DNA from: Harmonia axyridis
Lineage: Eukaryota; Arthropoda; Insecta; Coleoptera; Coccinellidae
Reading direction: 5' to 3'
NCBI RefSeq assembly: GCF_914767665.1
Contig: NC_059503.1
Coordinates: forward strand, 1,860,001 to 1,924,000
DNA length: 64,000 nt
Shown: positions 50,901 to 58,435 of the stretch, piece by piece
How the letters are laid out: the number at the start of each line of letters is the position of its first letter
Position numbering within the stretch: position 1 is the first letter of the stretch
The notes under the pieces: generated by a model
The model's input: the letters and a program-made list of their open reading frames with translations, nothing else
The model's database searches: none
What the model was told of the DNA's origin: nothing
Made by a program: the position numbers and the translations under genes

Positions 50901-53080
50901 AAGAAGAAAGAGGAGAAGGAGACAGGTATGAATGTCCGAAGACCAGGACAGGATACACCACGGGTAACAACTGCCATTCAAGAACGTTACTTGAGAGTTT
51001 CTTCTTCGTTGAGACAACGGTTTGCAACCGCTCGCCTCCTTCAGAATCAGCTTGAGCAAACTCATGGGGTGCAAATTAGCACTCAGACAATAAGAAATCG
51101 CCTCAGAAAATATGATTTAAGGCCTCGTGTTGCGGCAAGAGGCTCAGCTCTTATCCCAGCCCATCGAAGGGCGCGTTTGTATTCTGCGAGAGAGCATATC
51201 CATTGGGAAGAGGTTGATTGGGAAGAATTCTCTTCACAGATGAGTCTAGCTCTACCAACGTGATCGACGTTCCCTTGTATACAGACATCCACATGAAAGA
51301 TATGCTCAGTGCATTTTCCTGAATACTACTGGTTTCGGGAGAGGATCGATTATGGTATGGGGTGGAATATCTTTGACTGCTCGCACAGACCTAGTGGTCG
51401 TTGATAATGAAGCTATGAATGCTGAAAGGTATATAAGGAACATTCTTTTAAGAGCATGTAGTGCCATTTGCCCCATACATTGGTGAAAATTTCATTTTTA
51501 TGGACGATAATGCCAGACCCCATCGTGCGCGCATCGTTCAGGAGTACCTTGAAGAGGTTGAAGTCTCTCGAATGGAATGGCCAGCAAGAAGTCCAGATCT
51601 CAATCCGATTGAGCAGGTTTGGGACAACCTCAATAGAAGGCTGAGAAGTTCAGAAAATCATCCAGCTACTCTTAATGACTTAGGAATCCAACTCAGAGAA
51701 TCTGGGAAGGATTAGATCAGAACATTTTAAGATCATTCATTTTGAGTATGAACCGTCGTTGCCGAGCTGTAATTAACGCAAGGAGTGGAAATACCAAGTA
51801 TTAAATCACTTATCAGCATTCCAGTATTTTGAAAATTGTTTTTTTCTCTTTTTTCACATAAGATTCGGTGAAATCCTGAATTTTTCTTCCATTTAATGTG
51901 TCTTGTTTCGTTCAAAACCTTCCCGAGAGAACATGAAAAATAAGTTATAAAGTCAATGTAGAGTTAACTTTCATTAAACTTGAGATTTTCAGAATGTGCG
52001 TTAATTTTTTTGCGCAGTGTAGAAGCCATATGACTCAGAAAGATAGAAAACAATTGATAAGAACTGCCGAAATCACAATGTTTAGCAGAATATTAGGATG
52101 CCCATTGAAAGATCGTAACGTTACTCGAAAATACGTGAGGAACATGGAGTACGCAACATCGTAAGACGGTGACAGGCTAAGACCAAAAGTAAAAGGAAGA
52201 AGATCAACATAAAGACGTCATTTTGCATACTTCATCATCTCAAATACTACGAATGAGATTTAGCCAATAAATGGGAGAAATTACCCATTTTCAGTGGTTC
52301 GAACACTGCCCGTCGTCGCTGCAGCGCCTTGTAAACCATCGAGGCTAATGTTTAGAGGTCAAGTACCTATAAATTCCCAACAAGGTGATAATTCACAGAA
52401 ACCCGGCCCTCCACAATGTTATATTGGGCCCCATATCTCGTAGTACCGTCCCAAAACAAACATTCCTGTTATTGTTACCGTCCACAATCGAATCTAATTC
52501 CCTTCAATAGACCCGCGCTCCGCGTCCCAATGCCGGTAATGCAGGTCCCTTCGAACTATACGACAATGTCATAACTTGACATTATTACTTCGTCCTCCAT
52601 TGTTTTCGCGCGCATTTGGCCCCCATTGATTTACGGCAATGTGCGTCTCGACCCTTGCCGTAATGATAATTCGATGACGCCACGCGTAATTAATGTACAG
52701 GTTGTTACCAGGTAGGATTAATTAATCACGATTAGCAGCTGATCTTGAAGTCTCTCTCTCTGCCCTGATTGGGGATCGGTACGATTGTGTTGGTGCACCT
52801 GAGCAGAGAGGCTGGGTTTGACAGTTGAATGCTGGTTAGATATTCAATTAATTTCGGAGTGATGTTTGATTCGCTGCTGTCACTTGTCATTGGAGACAGA
52901 TGAACTTCAGGAATTGAGGCATTACAAATGTTGTTGTTTGAAGGGAGATAATATTAAGGGAAATTTACTTACATTTACTACCCAGTCTTTGGGATTGTGA
53001 GCATTGGTTCCACAAATATACAGCCTCTTTCCATCTCCCATCGATTGAATGACCCTGATGTGGTTTCGACAGTCAAAATG
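20869..53080 (-). CDS. Sema2a: Semaphorin-2A (5'-incomplete, nine exons in window)
   Basis: Secreted class-2 semaphorin, an axon-guidance ligand read through Plexin B in flies. Exons, 5' to 3': 53080-52973, 45070-44800, 28601-28371, 25905-25647, 25519-25365, 25301-25025, 22971-22780, 22719-22476, 20940-20869. All phases match, giving 1,809 nt, 602 residues plus stop. The sema domain starts mid-blade (HFDCRNHIRVIQSMGDGKRL) and continues through WLDKPNFVGSF and NGLMGSAICSF. A PSI module follows (CNRRYDNCLRC...DPYCGWD), then one C2 Ig domain (CDTSVVKKK...LHLGCF...GRYDCSMG) and a short polar tail. No membrane segment is seen, as expected for class 2. Signal peptide and N-terminal sema exons were sought up to 64000 and not found. 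Introns of 16.2 and 7.9 kb hold most transposons listed here. Confidence 0.96.
21284..22224 (+). mobile_element. DD41D mariner-like element, copy 1 (internally deleted)
   Basis: Ends are imperfect inverted repeats: TGGGTGTTTTTTTCGAG at the left and the complement of a GTGTTTTTTTTAGAGC type end at the right, flanked by TA. It retains the transposase start (helix-turn-helix LTPEQRLQIV) and a 201-codon catalytic half in another frame: HFWLNGYVN, WFQQDG, then TPLDYFLWG, with 41 residues between the last two catalytic D residues (rosa-like DD41D). The middle of the transposase is missing at the junction near 21482-21512, so it cannot be autonomous. It lies in the last Sema2a intron, antisense to the gene. 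Confidence 0.9.
22476..22971 (-). CDS. Sema2a: Sema2a exons encoding the Ig domain (22971-22780, 22719-22476)
   Basis: Two exons split by a 60-bp intron. The first contributes the leading Ig cysteine (LHLGCF) and the buried Trp (TITWYHYS). The second contributes GRYDCSMG, the Y-x-C strand. The exon end KTWERKQA joins in phase 0 to the 72-nt final exon. Frames open on the + strand here are shadows. Confidence 0.95.
22972..25024. other. Sema2a intron
   Basis: A+T-rich intron. It holds a duplicated segment (24669-24780 and 24890-25000) around an (ATT)n run at about 24863-24887. The stretch 24290-24580 is richer in G+C and resembles the other non-repetitive islands in this gene. No gene supported. 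Confidence 0.6.
24669..25000. repeat. direct duplication with palindromic core and (ATT)n spacer
   Basis: Two diverged copies of a segment of about 100 bp lie 222 bp apart. Each carries a palindrome of the type CATAAGTGACACTTATG (24688-24704 and, with one change, 24910-24926), followed by TTTCTTTGA and GGTTTTTTCTAACT. Related ACACTTATGAC words occur at about 17922 and 24113, so this may be a dispersed family. Confidence 0.55.
25025..25905 (-). CDS. Sema2a: Sema2a exons: late sema domain and PSI
   Basis: Three exons (25905-25647, 25519-25365, 25301-25025). They encode the last sema-propeller blades (SWLPVL-type block AWLPVLSGRVPEPRPG, FTKLVVDKV, GRVHKIVEWQ, EAIQVMEIS) and the cysteine-rich PSI module. 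Phase changes 2, 1 and 2 at the donors match the following acceptors. Confidence 0.95.
25906..26742. other. Sema2a intron, 5' of a Tc1 element, with an unexplained open frame
   Basis: Contains an open + strand frame at 26038-26442 (134 codons, with motifs FLGFHDIKTMF and YYGHWMDILLPLYRTY). I recognise no family, and the frame is antisense to Sema2a. It could be a relic of an unknown mobile element or a chance frame. Nothing else is seen. Confidence 0.3.
26743..28268 (-). mobile_element. Tc1-like (DD34E) element, full length but frameshifted
   Basis: 1,526 bp between TA dinucleotides (26741-26742 and 28269-28270), with ends CGCTGCGCAAAAAAAATAAC and GTGCGTTAATTTTTTCGC. The transposase is complete in outline but broken into frames: start and first helix-turn-helix (27784-28014, NLTQEECAQAVILREEGWTY), second DNA-binding part (27439-27774), first catalytic D (VLFTDESRF, 27239-27550), second D and the 34-residue spacing to E in SPDLNPIEQVWD (26930-27190 and upstream). 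At least two frameshifts are needed. It is the most complete Tc1 copy here and gives the reference length for the other two. It lies in a Sema2a intron, in the same orientation as the gene. Confidence 0.93.
28371..28601 (-). CDS. Sema2a: Sema2a sema-domain exon
   Basis: 231 nt, acceptor AG at 28603-28602 and donor GTAAGT at 28370. Encodes PNFVGSFDIGDYVLFFFRE, then EYINCGKSVYSRVARVCK and GEFPFYFNEIQ. Conserved sema cysteines are present. Upstream intron is 16.2 kb. Confidence 0.96.
29097..30040 (+). mobile_element. DD41D mariner-like element, copy 2 (decayed)
   Basis: Has both ends of the family (GGGTGTTTTTTTTCAAGGTA at left, GCACCCTATA at right). The transposase is broken by stops (for example TAA within the GPYFF region at about 29461 and TGA replacing the W of LWFQQ) and by a duplicated ACGTTT/TTTCACG stretch near 29640-29660. 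The internal deletion junction (near 29298-29310) is the shorter type, with ATTAGCGATGAAG joined directly to the 5' part. In the 16-kb Sema2a intron. Confidence 0.9.
30041..30990. other. Sema2a intron, with a G+C-rich island
   Basis: 30120-30440 is distinctly richer in G+C than its surroundings and contains no repeat I recognise. The rest is A+T-rich. No gene supported. Confidence 0.5.
30991..31585. mobile_element. TIR element family A, copy 1
   Basis: Ends are inverted repeats: CTCAGAGTAATAAACATAG at left, and CTATCTATGTTTATTTTTCT at right. The interior matches 61438-62015 over nearly its full length and, inverted, part of 53284-53610. It has no coding capacity beyond chance frames and is non-autonomous. 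No clear target duplication remains at this copy. Confidence 0.8.
31586..32529. other. Sema2a intron, with a G+C-rich island
   Basis: 32030-32330 is G+C-richer and non-repetitive (contains AATTAAGT at 32062-32069). No gene supported. Short frames here show no family features. Confidence 0.45.
32530..33830 (-). mobile_element. non-LTR retroelement RNase H fragment, split by an insertion
   Basis: Read on the - strand, 33830-33567 gives FQAEILAIERFVERN and then IHSDSHAAI followed by ALSS, with in-frame stops. After an 855-bp insertion, 32711-32530 continues LECLRKLNKIGKNN and VWVFGHQGIEGNE. This is the RNase H domain of an I/Jockey-type retroelement: the acidic E and D positions are visible and the GHxGIxGNE motif is clear. 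It is a dead relic. A related fragment is at 47765-48250. Confidence 0.75.
32712..33566 (-). mobile_element. probable solo LTR inserted in the RNase H relic
   Basis: 855 bp interrupt the relic exactly, with CCAA on both sides (32708-32711 and 33567-33570), a 4-bp duplication as made by Gypsy-type integrases. Its ends are AGTAGG and CCTACA, i.e. TGTAGG...CCTACT on the - strand, approximating TG...CA-type LTR ends. It has no coding frame and is rich in CGTCT/TCGTC words. The second LTR and internal part are absent. Could instead be another short-ended element. Confidence 0.5.
33831..34740. other. Sema2a intron
   Basis: Contains a short (CA)n run at about 33889-33900 and a G+C-richer stretch at 34330-34520. 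No gene supported. Confidence 0.45.
34741..34925 (-). mobile_element. relic of another mariner-like transposase C-terminus
   Basis: On the - strand, HVKTKVYINAAQSIQDLKEG is followed by IREVVEDIEPQMYELVMEEI and a stop. This matches the pattern of the C-terminal region of mariner-type transposases (VYADKPQTLDHLEDNIRRVI... in the DD41D copies here) but is clearly a different family. No termini found. Confidence 0.5.
34926..36614. other. Sema2a intron, unclassified plus a G+C-rich island
   Basis: 35037-35496 has three overlapping + strand frames of 70-94 codons. None resembles a known family; it may be a frameshifted relic. 35690-36140 is G+C-richer and non-repetitive, with AATTAAGC twice (36041-36048 and 36061-36068). 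Confidence 0.4.
36615..40577 (-). mobile_element. complete hAT transposon with 8-bp target duplication
   Basis: Element 36623-40569 (3,947 bp) lies between perfect 8-bp duplications TGTGGTGG (36615-36622 and 40570-40577). Termini are CAGGGCCGGATTA and, inverted, CAGTGCCCTATTA. Subterminal CCGCCCCTA words occur twice near each end, all in the same direction, possibly transposase binding sites. Inside, the - strand encodes an apparently intact hAT transposase with one intron. The perfect duplication suggests a recent insertion in the large Sema2a intron, in the same orientation as Sema2a. Confidence 0.95.
36821..39911 (-). CDS. hAT transposase (ZMYM1-like, TTF-type zinc finger), two exons
   Basis: Exon 1 runs from ATG at 39911 to donor GTAAG at 38779; exon 2 runs from 38169 (acceptor TCACAG) to the stop at 36821. 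The joint is in frame (G plus GA) and reads KRFLG-FIPNPGHKAEDLYN, which restores the family sequence. Total 2,481 nt, 826 residues, no stop or frameshift. Order: basic N-terminus (SRKRESGCEYRKRAKE), TTF-type zinc finger (CLPCRLFNG ... EQHENSQNH), DUF4371-type block (SVDSTPDITHTDQLAF with the first catalytic D), CRGQSYDNAANMSG with the second D, CAAHSLNLV, and C-terminal dimerisation region (CSAERSLSALKRI). An ATG 45 nt further upstream is possible, but MSRKRE fits the family start. Confidence 0.93.
40617..41553 (+). mobile_element. DD41D mariner-like element, copy 3
   Basis: Begins at TAACGGGTATTTTTTTCGAG, only 40 bp beyond the hAT target duplication. Helix-turn-helix start (NRLTPEQRLQIVQFYFENN) is intact at 40571-40846, and the catalytic half is open for 178 codons (40917-41453) with WFQQDGA and TPLDYFLWG. 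The same internal gap as copies 1 and 7 lies near 40820-40850. The right end stops at AACACC without the expected TTTA and lacks a TA flank, so the terminus is damaged. Confidence 0.9.
41554..43060. other. Sema2a intron, with a G+C-rich island
   Basis: 42000-42330 is G+C-rich with words such as CGCCCGCC and CGACTTAATTCATAATGCG, and not repetitive. The remainder is A+T-rich. No gene supported. Open frames at the start read out of the DD41D element and are not genes. Confidence 0.5.
43061..43143 (-). mobile_element. DD41D 5'-end fragment, copy 4
   Basis: About 83 bp match the left end of the family, inverted: TCACTTGACAGCTGTTAA ... ACACCCGTTA. It ends within the 5' UTR of the element. The break lies where the longer copies continue to the transposase start. 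Confidence 0.88.
43144..44285. other. Sema2a intron, with a G+C-rich island
   Basis: 43500-43910 is G+C-rich and non-repetitive. No gene supported; a 64-codon - strand frame at 43305-43499 has no recognisable features. Confidence 0.45.
44286..44635. mobile_element. foldback derivative of the DD41D element, copy 5
   Basis: Both ends are the 3' end of the family: 44286-44399 is an inverted copy (AAAGGGTGTTTT ... TTGTGGCATTACA), and 44400-44635 is the forward last third of the element (CATTCGCCGTGTTATTGCCG ... AACACCCTTTA). The result is a 350-bp unit with inverted repeats of about 115 bp and no 5' end. TA flanks both sides. It could fold into a long hairpin. Confidence 0.9.
44800..45070 (-). 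CDS. Sema2a: Sema2a sema-domain exon
   Basis: 271 nt; acceptor TTTTCAG (AG 45072-45071) and donor GTGAGT at 44799. Encodes ANLTHIGRNFFVPGIGLGI, CPYDPADNSTAVWVE, LPGLYSGTNAEFTKADTVIF and KYDSKWLD. Joins in phase 1 to the exon at 28601, making the conserved WLDKPNFVG. Confidence 0.97.
45071..45815. other. Sema2a intron, with a G+C-rich island
   Basis: 45340-45720 is rich in G+C and CpG, with an open + strand frame of 139 codons that has no domain or compositional sign of a protein. I read it as a non-coding island rather than a gene. Confidence 0.45.
45816..46700. repeat. tandem repeat with unit of about 445 bp
   Basis: A block starting near CTCCTAAAACATTGG recurs: GTGATCTACATAGTCGAATC occurs at 46026 and 46471 (445 bp apart), and AGAAGT-GCAGC-TCGGGAATAT is shared about 45915 and 46360. 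A third, partial unit continues at 46600-46660 (GTGAG-TCGAA-TTCGGCT). Units are perhaps 80-85% alike. It is a small satellite-like array; family unknown. Confidence 0.75.
46701..47764. other. Sema2a intron
   Basis: A moderately G+C-rich stretch at 47060-47560 includes AATTAAGC (47086-47093) next to CGCATTAATTAATAGC. No gene supported. Confidence 0.4.
47765..48250 (-). mobile_element. non-LTR retroelement C-terminal fragment (RNase H and zinc knuckle)
   Basis: On the - strand: AIKALSSHLIDSKRVLECLR then KLNKVGR, a diverged GHSGIxGNE region, and finally LTGFLTGLCSLSKHLMRMGV followed by CKFCGKENLSE. That is the end of the RNase H domain and the start of the C-terminal cysteine motif of an I/Jockey-type element. 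Several stops and frameshifts are present. Same family as 32530-33830. Confidence 0.72.
48251..49294. other. Sema2a intron
   Basis: 48600-48790 is a short G+C-rich stretch (CGTCTCGACGCCAAGG, GCGGGTCCTGGAACGC). The rest is A+T-rich. No gene supported. Confidence 0.4.
49295..50195 (+). mobile_element. DD41D mariner-like element, copy 6
   Basis: Both ends present with TA flanks (TGTAACGGGTGTTTTTTT; CACCCTTTACA). The internal junction is the shorter type (GTCCATTAGCGATAAAG), and a further gap removes the HFWLNGYVN codons. The catalytic part is open for 150 codons, then stops early (GAGTAAG at about 50001) where other copies read EKVIENW. The W-F-Q-Q-D and PLDYF positions remain. Confidence 0.9.
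50196..50916. other. Sema2a intron
   Basis: No gene or recognised repeat. A small frame at 50454-50699 contains a TGTGTATGTG run and no domain. Confidence 0.4.
50917..52019 (+). mobile_element. Tc1-like (DD34E) element, 5'-truncated
   Basis: The right end is intact (GTGCGTTAATTTTTTTGCGC, flanked by TA at 52020-52021), but the left end is missing: homology starts about at AGGTATGAATGTCCGAAG, within the transposase. Translation pieces show the second DNA-binding part (QISTQTIRNRLRKYDLRPRV) and IFMDDNARPH through SPDLNPIEQVWD. The first catalytic D region is lost to a gap near 51235-51260. Inverted relative to the other two copies. Confidence 0.92.
52022..52972. other. Sema2a intron, with a G+C-rich island near an exon
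   Basis: 52380-52740 is non-repetitive and G+C-richer, with CpG-containing words and a cluster of homeodomain-type TAATTAAT sites (GCGTAATTAATG, GGATTAATTAATCACGATTA). It lies 230-590 bp from the Sema2a exon. This is the best candidate regulatory segment here; function is inferred. Confidence 0.4.
52973..53080 (-). CDS. Sema2a: Sema2a sema-domain exon (most 5' in window)
   Basis: 108 nt, 36 codons, phase 0 both sides; acceptor TCTTTACAG and donor GTAAGT. Encodes HFDCRNHIRVIQSMGDGKRL then YICGTNAHNPKDWVVN, the early sema-domain block. Exons before it were not found up to 64000. Confidence 0.95.
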
Positions 53081-53283
53081 CTGTAAAGAAATATAAATAA
53101 TTAGTACATTCAGTAATACATAAATATTGAAGATCATATGCCGAGAAAACTAGTGGATAATCAATAAAAATGAGTTTCTCTAAGTCTGTGGTTATTCCGT
53201 TCATTCTTCCACATCTTGTAGAACAAAATCGTGCGAGAATATATCATTCTAATTTTGTCAATAATTGAGGTGTGCGTTCAGAA

Positions 53284-53615
53284 CTCAGAGTAATAAATAT
53301 AGATAGAGGGAGCATATGTTAGGATTGACAACTTTTGCTCTCCTAGTATCATCGGTTGTTTCACGTCGTTTAGCGCGCTTGAAGTTTGTTTTCTGAATTT
53401 CTGATATATTTGGATATTTAAATCAATATATTTCGAGTTAATATGAGTTGACACACTATGGGACATAAAAAGTGCTTTCTTTGTGGAGAAACTCGCGAAT
53501 TGAGTGAAATTTCGTATCACTGATATGTTTTTATTTCCGCGCGCTTCATGTCAAATTTGATAGTTCATGTTGGCGACAAAATTTGCTTACTGAAAATGAC
53601 GTGCATCATATTGCT
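53284..53615. mobile_element. TIR element family A, rearranged copy 2
   Basis: Starts with the family end (CTCAGAGTAATAAATATAG) but continues directly into the inverted interior (TTTGCTCTCCTAGTATCAT ... CGCGCGCTTCATGTCAAATT). About 250 bp of the interior and the second terminus are missing, so the copy is an internally inverted or deleted derivative. Confidence 0.75.
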
Positions 53616-55370
53616 ATCGTTCAAAAAATGGTTTGGGATGATGATTAAAATTTTAATAAGGAATTTTCCTAAATAATCAATTGTGTTATTGTTCGTACTC
53701 CTTTTTCCTTATTATAAATCGAACTTCACGACCTACCAAATTCCTCACTTGTTCCTTCGACATCCTGAACTCCGTCGATTATCTCCCGGAAAAACCGGAA
53801 CGAAAACGGCCAGTTTTTCCGATTCTGGACAAATGGGGAACGTTACAAGCATCTAGATACCGGTTTCCGATTCCCGCGGGTCGCGGTAGGCTTCTTGCCC
53901 GGAAAATACCGGAAAAAGTTGCGTGTCCCGCAGGCACAAAAAGTCCGATCGTTGAATCGCGTCCGGTCGATCCCTAGGGATCGTGATTTCATAGGGATTG
54001 GAGGTATCCCGGACGATTGACTGTTGAGAAAGTTGGATGAGAAGCTGATACTCCGGGGAACGAGATCCGGAGTTTTACGGCTTGTCATCATGTGGCTACA
54101 TTATCGGTCGATTTGTTGGATGATGAACCCCACGAGAGGAACTCTGGAAGATTCTGGAGTTTTTCTTCCACTTTCACCTCGATCCTACAAATGCGATAAT
54201 AATAACAAGGAGTTGAAACGGAATTGTCTGTTATTTCTGGAAATATTCAATCTTTCATTTAATTATCACAAATCACTGGAAATTGTTTATTATGTTTTTA
54301 TCTCCTGAATTCAAAGAAATCGTTGATGATTAATTCATTTGAAGAAGATCGAGTCAAATACTTTGTTGTTTTATTCGATGCTTCAGAAACCGCTGTGAAC
54401 CTAATGTTGGTATAGACTCCCTTTATTTATGTTTAATACTCTTTGGTTCAACATCAGATAATAATACAGCCTTCGGATCAGCTATGTTGATGAAAAATTC
54501 TCTGGTTTCTGGATTTGTAAAAATTTCTGGAAAATGCCGTATTTTCTCTTTCTTTTCTTTTCTTTCTTCTTTTTTTAAATTTTCAATTTTTTCAGGAATT
54601 TTTCATATATTTAGGGAGTTTTTCCGCTATTGGAGACGGTAATAAATCCACCAAATCAAAGATCATATAAATCAGTCCAGCCTATTATGATTTATGAATG
54701 ATGTAACTGTCGACTGCAGTTTATGAACTTCAAAGGCATGTGCATTGAAATTTACGTTCATCATCAACCTACCAATATGCCAAACGACAAAACACAACAA
54801 TATTTACGAAGAGCATATTTAAAAAAATATATTTCACATCCGGTGCAGTATTTAACCCCATTGACAGCGTTTATGCGCCTCCTAATCCCAAATAACGCTC
54901 GAAGCAATATGACAAATGGTGTGCAGCTGAGGCCAGTCATCCTAAATCCTCGACTGGCGACCCAGATATGCCAAAGTCCTCAGCCACAATTAATTACCCG
55001 ACTAATCATCGTGGACAGGCGATCTTTCCATTCTTGGAACGTCGGTCGGTCGACTACCGAGTCATGCGAGTCGATAATTACGGCTTAAAAATCAAACCCC
55101 CTCTCTCCCCGATTCGAAATCGCATCCATCAGGATCACGTGACAACCGGAATCGAATTAAAACCCGGTCGTTTTCGGCCGATTCCTTCGATACGTATTTC
55201 CTGACGACCCGTCGGGTATTATGTCTCGAAAAGTTGAGACATGACGTAATTGGCGGTTGCAGAAACATAGGCCGAATCACGCACCCCAACGATGATGGAT
55301 TGCCCGACGTTCAACGTCGTTTTTCTGTCGACGATCGTAAGAAAATTGGTGCTCCCTCCAGACAAAATGA
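53616..55370. other. Sema2a upstream intron, mostly unique
   Basis: 53740-54010 and 55000-55330 are G+C-richer non-repetitive stretches. The remainder is A+T-rich. No upstream Sema2a exon or other gene was found. Confidence 0.4.
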
Positions 55371-56130
55371 TAACGACATCAGAATTCGAATTAAAAACAA
55401 CAATATTCGAATTAACGCCTACCAAATTCTAATCAACGAAATCAAAACTCAAATAAACGAGAAAAGTTCCAATTAATAATCAAAAAACTCCAATTAACGA
55501 CTTCAAAGTTGGAATAAACGAAATCAAACTCTGAGTAAACGACAACAAAATTCGAATGAACGACAACATAATTCGAATCAACGACAACATAATCCGAATC
55601 AACGACAACATAATCCGAATAAACGACAAAAATACTCCTATTAATGACTGCAAGTTTTCGAATTAACGACAACATAATTAGAATTAACGACAACAAAACT
55701 CCAATTAACGACTCCAAAGTTGGAATGTACTATCATAAATCAAACTCTGAGTAAACGACAACAAAATTCGAATGAACGACAACATAATTCGAATCAACGA
55801 CAACATAATCCGAATAAACGGTTTTAGAATGAACGACAACATAAATAGAATCAACGACAACAAAACTCCAATTAACGACTTCTAAGTTGGAATGAACGAA
55901 ATCAAACTCTGAGTAAACGACAACAAAATTCGAATGAACGACAACAAAACTCCTATTAACGACAGCAAGTTTTCAAATGAACGACAACATAATTCGTATT
56001 AACAACAAAACTCCAATCAATGACTGCAAAGGTTGAATTAACGAAATCAATATTTGAATCAACGACAACCAAATTGGAATGAACGACATCAAAATTCGAA
56101 TGAACGAAATCAAAATGTGAATCAACGACC
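55371..56130. repeat. 21-bp minisatellite with higher-order structure
   Basis: The unit resembles ATTCGAATGAACGACAACAT plus A, 21 bp. The phrase AACGACAACA recurs some 15-20 times. A longer block (AACTCCAATTAACGACT ... GTTGGAAT ... CTCTGAGTAAACGAC) recurs at about 55487, 55700, 55864 and 56008. Since 21 is a multiple of 3, frames stay open and give Val/Asp/Ser-rich peptides. I regard these as a by-product. Confidence 0.85.
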
Positions 56131-58320
56131 CAGATTTCAAATCTGATGGAGGAGAACGGTTGCACATTGGCGCCTTCAACCAGATTGTACTAACGACAGT
56201 GAAAATCGTAATGAAGCGATACTCAGCGATGGTACATTGCCACTTTTCCATTTCAATACGGAGCTGGATGCTGGAGCAGACGTTCAATTGTCGCCGATTT
56301 CAAGACTAACAGAAGATGTGGGAGTGAATCTCTTGCCCTGTGAAATTGATAGCTCTCGGTTATTTCTCCATTTCCATCTTTTAATTAACTGCGACGTGAT
56401 TCCCGGTTCCAGAGCTCTCCCGCTCCCGAAATTATGGAACAGGACGTACCGGCTGATAATTGGCTTATCTGTCGCGCTTTTTCTTCCAGCTTGGACGTTT
56501 ATTGATGTTGGAAATCATTTTTATTTGGCGGATAGGGGCTCACGTACGCCGCTGTACTCGTATAGTTCGACCAGATAAGTTCCCGTTGAACAAATTGCTT
56601 CATTTTCGGTTTTATCATTTCGAAAAATAAATCTCCGGTGTCCGGCGGAGGAATGATCGATTTTCCTCGAAATTTTCCGTGGGAAATTGTATTATTTGAA
56701 TTGAAATGAGTTTTTGCGGGCGGTTTTTCTTGTTTCAGCTGAAAAAAGAAATTCCGAAACTTCGTGGAATCCTCTTCATCATCACGCAAAGAGATAATTC
56801 ATTAGAGGTTCTTTGATTTCGCTACGTCAAGTGGAAAGAGAAATAATAATTCAGAATATTCTCTAGAATTGCTCCAATGTGAATTCTGCAACATCTTTCT
56901 CAGAAAATGGAGCAGATCCATCTTTGAAATGAGAAAAGGTTGAAGTTGAACTTTATGTTTTCATTTCATTCGGATTTAGAGGAAAACAAGCATGATAAAC
57001 TTAAAAAAATTACAGCAGATAATCAATAAATCTTCGAAAATCAGATATAAGATTTTCATGGTCTTTGATCGATGGATTTGTCTCAATATCAAAAAGCAAA
57101 ATAGCTGTCGAAATATTGAAAAAATAGAACGTAGAACACACTGTATAATTGACAAATGTAACAACACCAAAGAACAATGCTTTCAATAGTAACTTATATT
57201 AATGACTGTTCACATCTTGATTGCTCAGAATAGTAAAGATTATCCAGGATAAAGTTTTGTATTGTTCAACAATGGAGAACAAATGAGAGTTTTCAGGGGC
57301 TTCTTGCGTTAAAACTAGCCTGAAGAAAAAATTGTGCGTATTGAACTCCTTGTTTGGAATAACTTGGACTATATATCAAAAATTCAGCCAATAAAGATTG
57401 AGTTATCCTTTGTTCAAGAATGCGAATTGGAATTAAATTGGTGAAGATTCCAAGTCCTAATTTCCAGAGGAATAACATCTGGCACTAGTCTTCAATAAAT
57501 GGAAAATTAAGGCTGAATTTCCCGTTTCCGACTTTTTGTCAGAGATTGAAAGAAAAACAGCAATCTCGATCTATTAAATAACCTTAAATCGACTTCTCGA
57601 TGAATCCCCGGATGTAACACAGTTATGACCTATCCTAAACCAAATATTTTTCTTCCATCACGCCGCCACCAGTCTCCAGGCCTTCTGCGATCGTTCCGCC
57701 GGAGAAAAACCCAGTTTTCCCGACGTCCGGATGAAAACCAAACCATACCGGAGGTTAATTTCGCCAAGTAAGAGGCAGGAAGTGCAGTTCGGCTTGTTTT
57801 AACCGAACCCGACGATCAAACGTTAGCAGAATAAATTTCTGCCCAGTGCGCTGTTTTGTCGGTCGATGCGAAAGGGTCTGGCCAGTGTAAACTCTAGCCA
57901 TAGTTGGAATTGGAAAATCGTCTGAAAGTCCGTGTTGACTGGAACTTCTTCATTTGTTCAGACGTGCCTTAATTCGATTGGAGTTAAGACCGGAAGTTGA
58001 GACGGGACAAACTAAACTGTTTTCACGGCTTTAGGGATTTTGGGAGCGGTAAAGCAATCCGACCAATTTGTTTTATTCCCTCAGAAATGCCATTTCGAAT
58101 GGAACCTTATGTTACTTTGAGATATTTTCTCTTTCAGGGGGAGAAAATTATGTTAAAAATCAGAAGATTAGGAAATGTAGTTTCCATTACAATATTCCAA
58201 CCTGATTCCATATATTTGGGAATTGTAATGGTTGCAACATGGCGAATGAACCGAATGAAGTAAGACTTTCTTGAGACTAAATGGCGAAGGCGCCGGGTAG
58301 CCTTCGCGATGCACATGTTT
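56131..58320. other. Sema2a upstream intron
   Basis: 56380-56570 and 57640-57900 are G+C-richer stretches with no recognised repeat. Nothing supports a gene. Confidence 0.4.
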
Positions 58321-58435
58321 TTTCATGTATTATGTAGACGTAGATCTAGATGTAGAATTAGTTGTAGATGTAGAATTAGTTGTAGATGTAAAATTAGTTG
58401 TAGATGTAGAATTAGTTGTAGATGTAGAATTAGAT
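58321..58435. repeat. left part of the TAGATG-type array
   Basis: Repeats built from GTAGATGTAGAATTAGTT (18 bp, about 4 copies) that belong with the hexanucleotide array beginning at 59346. A DD41D element separates the two parts. Confidence 0.8.

Noticed and set aside
55371..56130. CRISPR-like array
   Set aside because: Repeats are 21 bp, contiguous and diverging, with no unique spacers and no cas genes. The window is eukaryotic.
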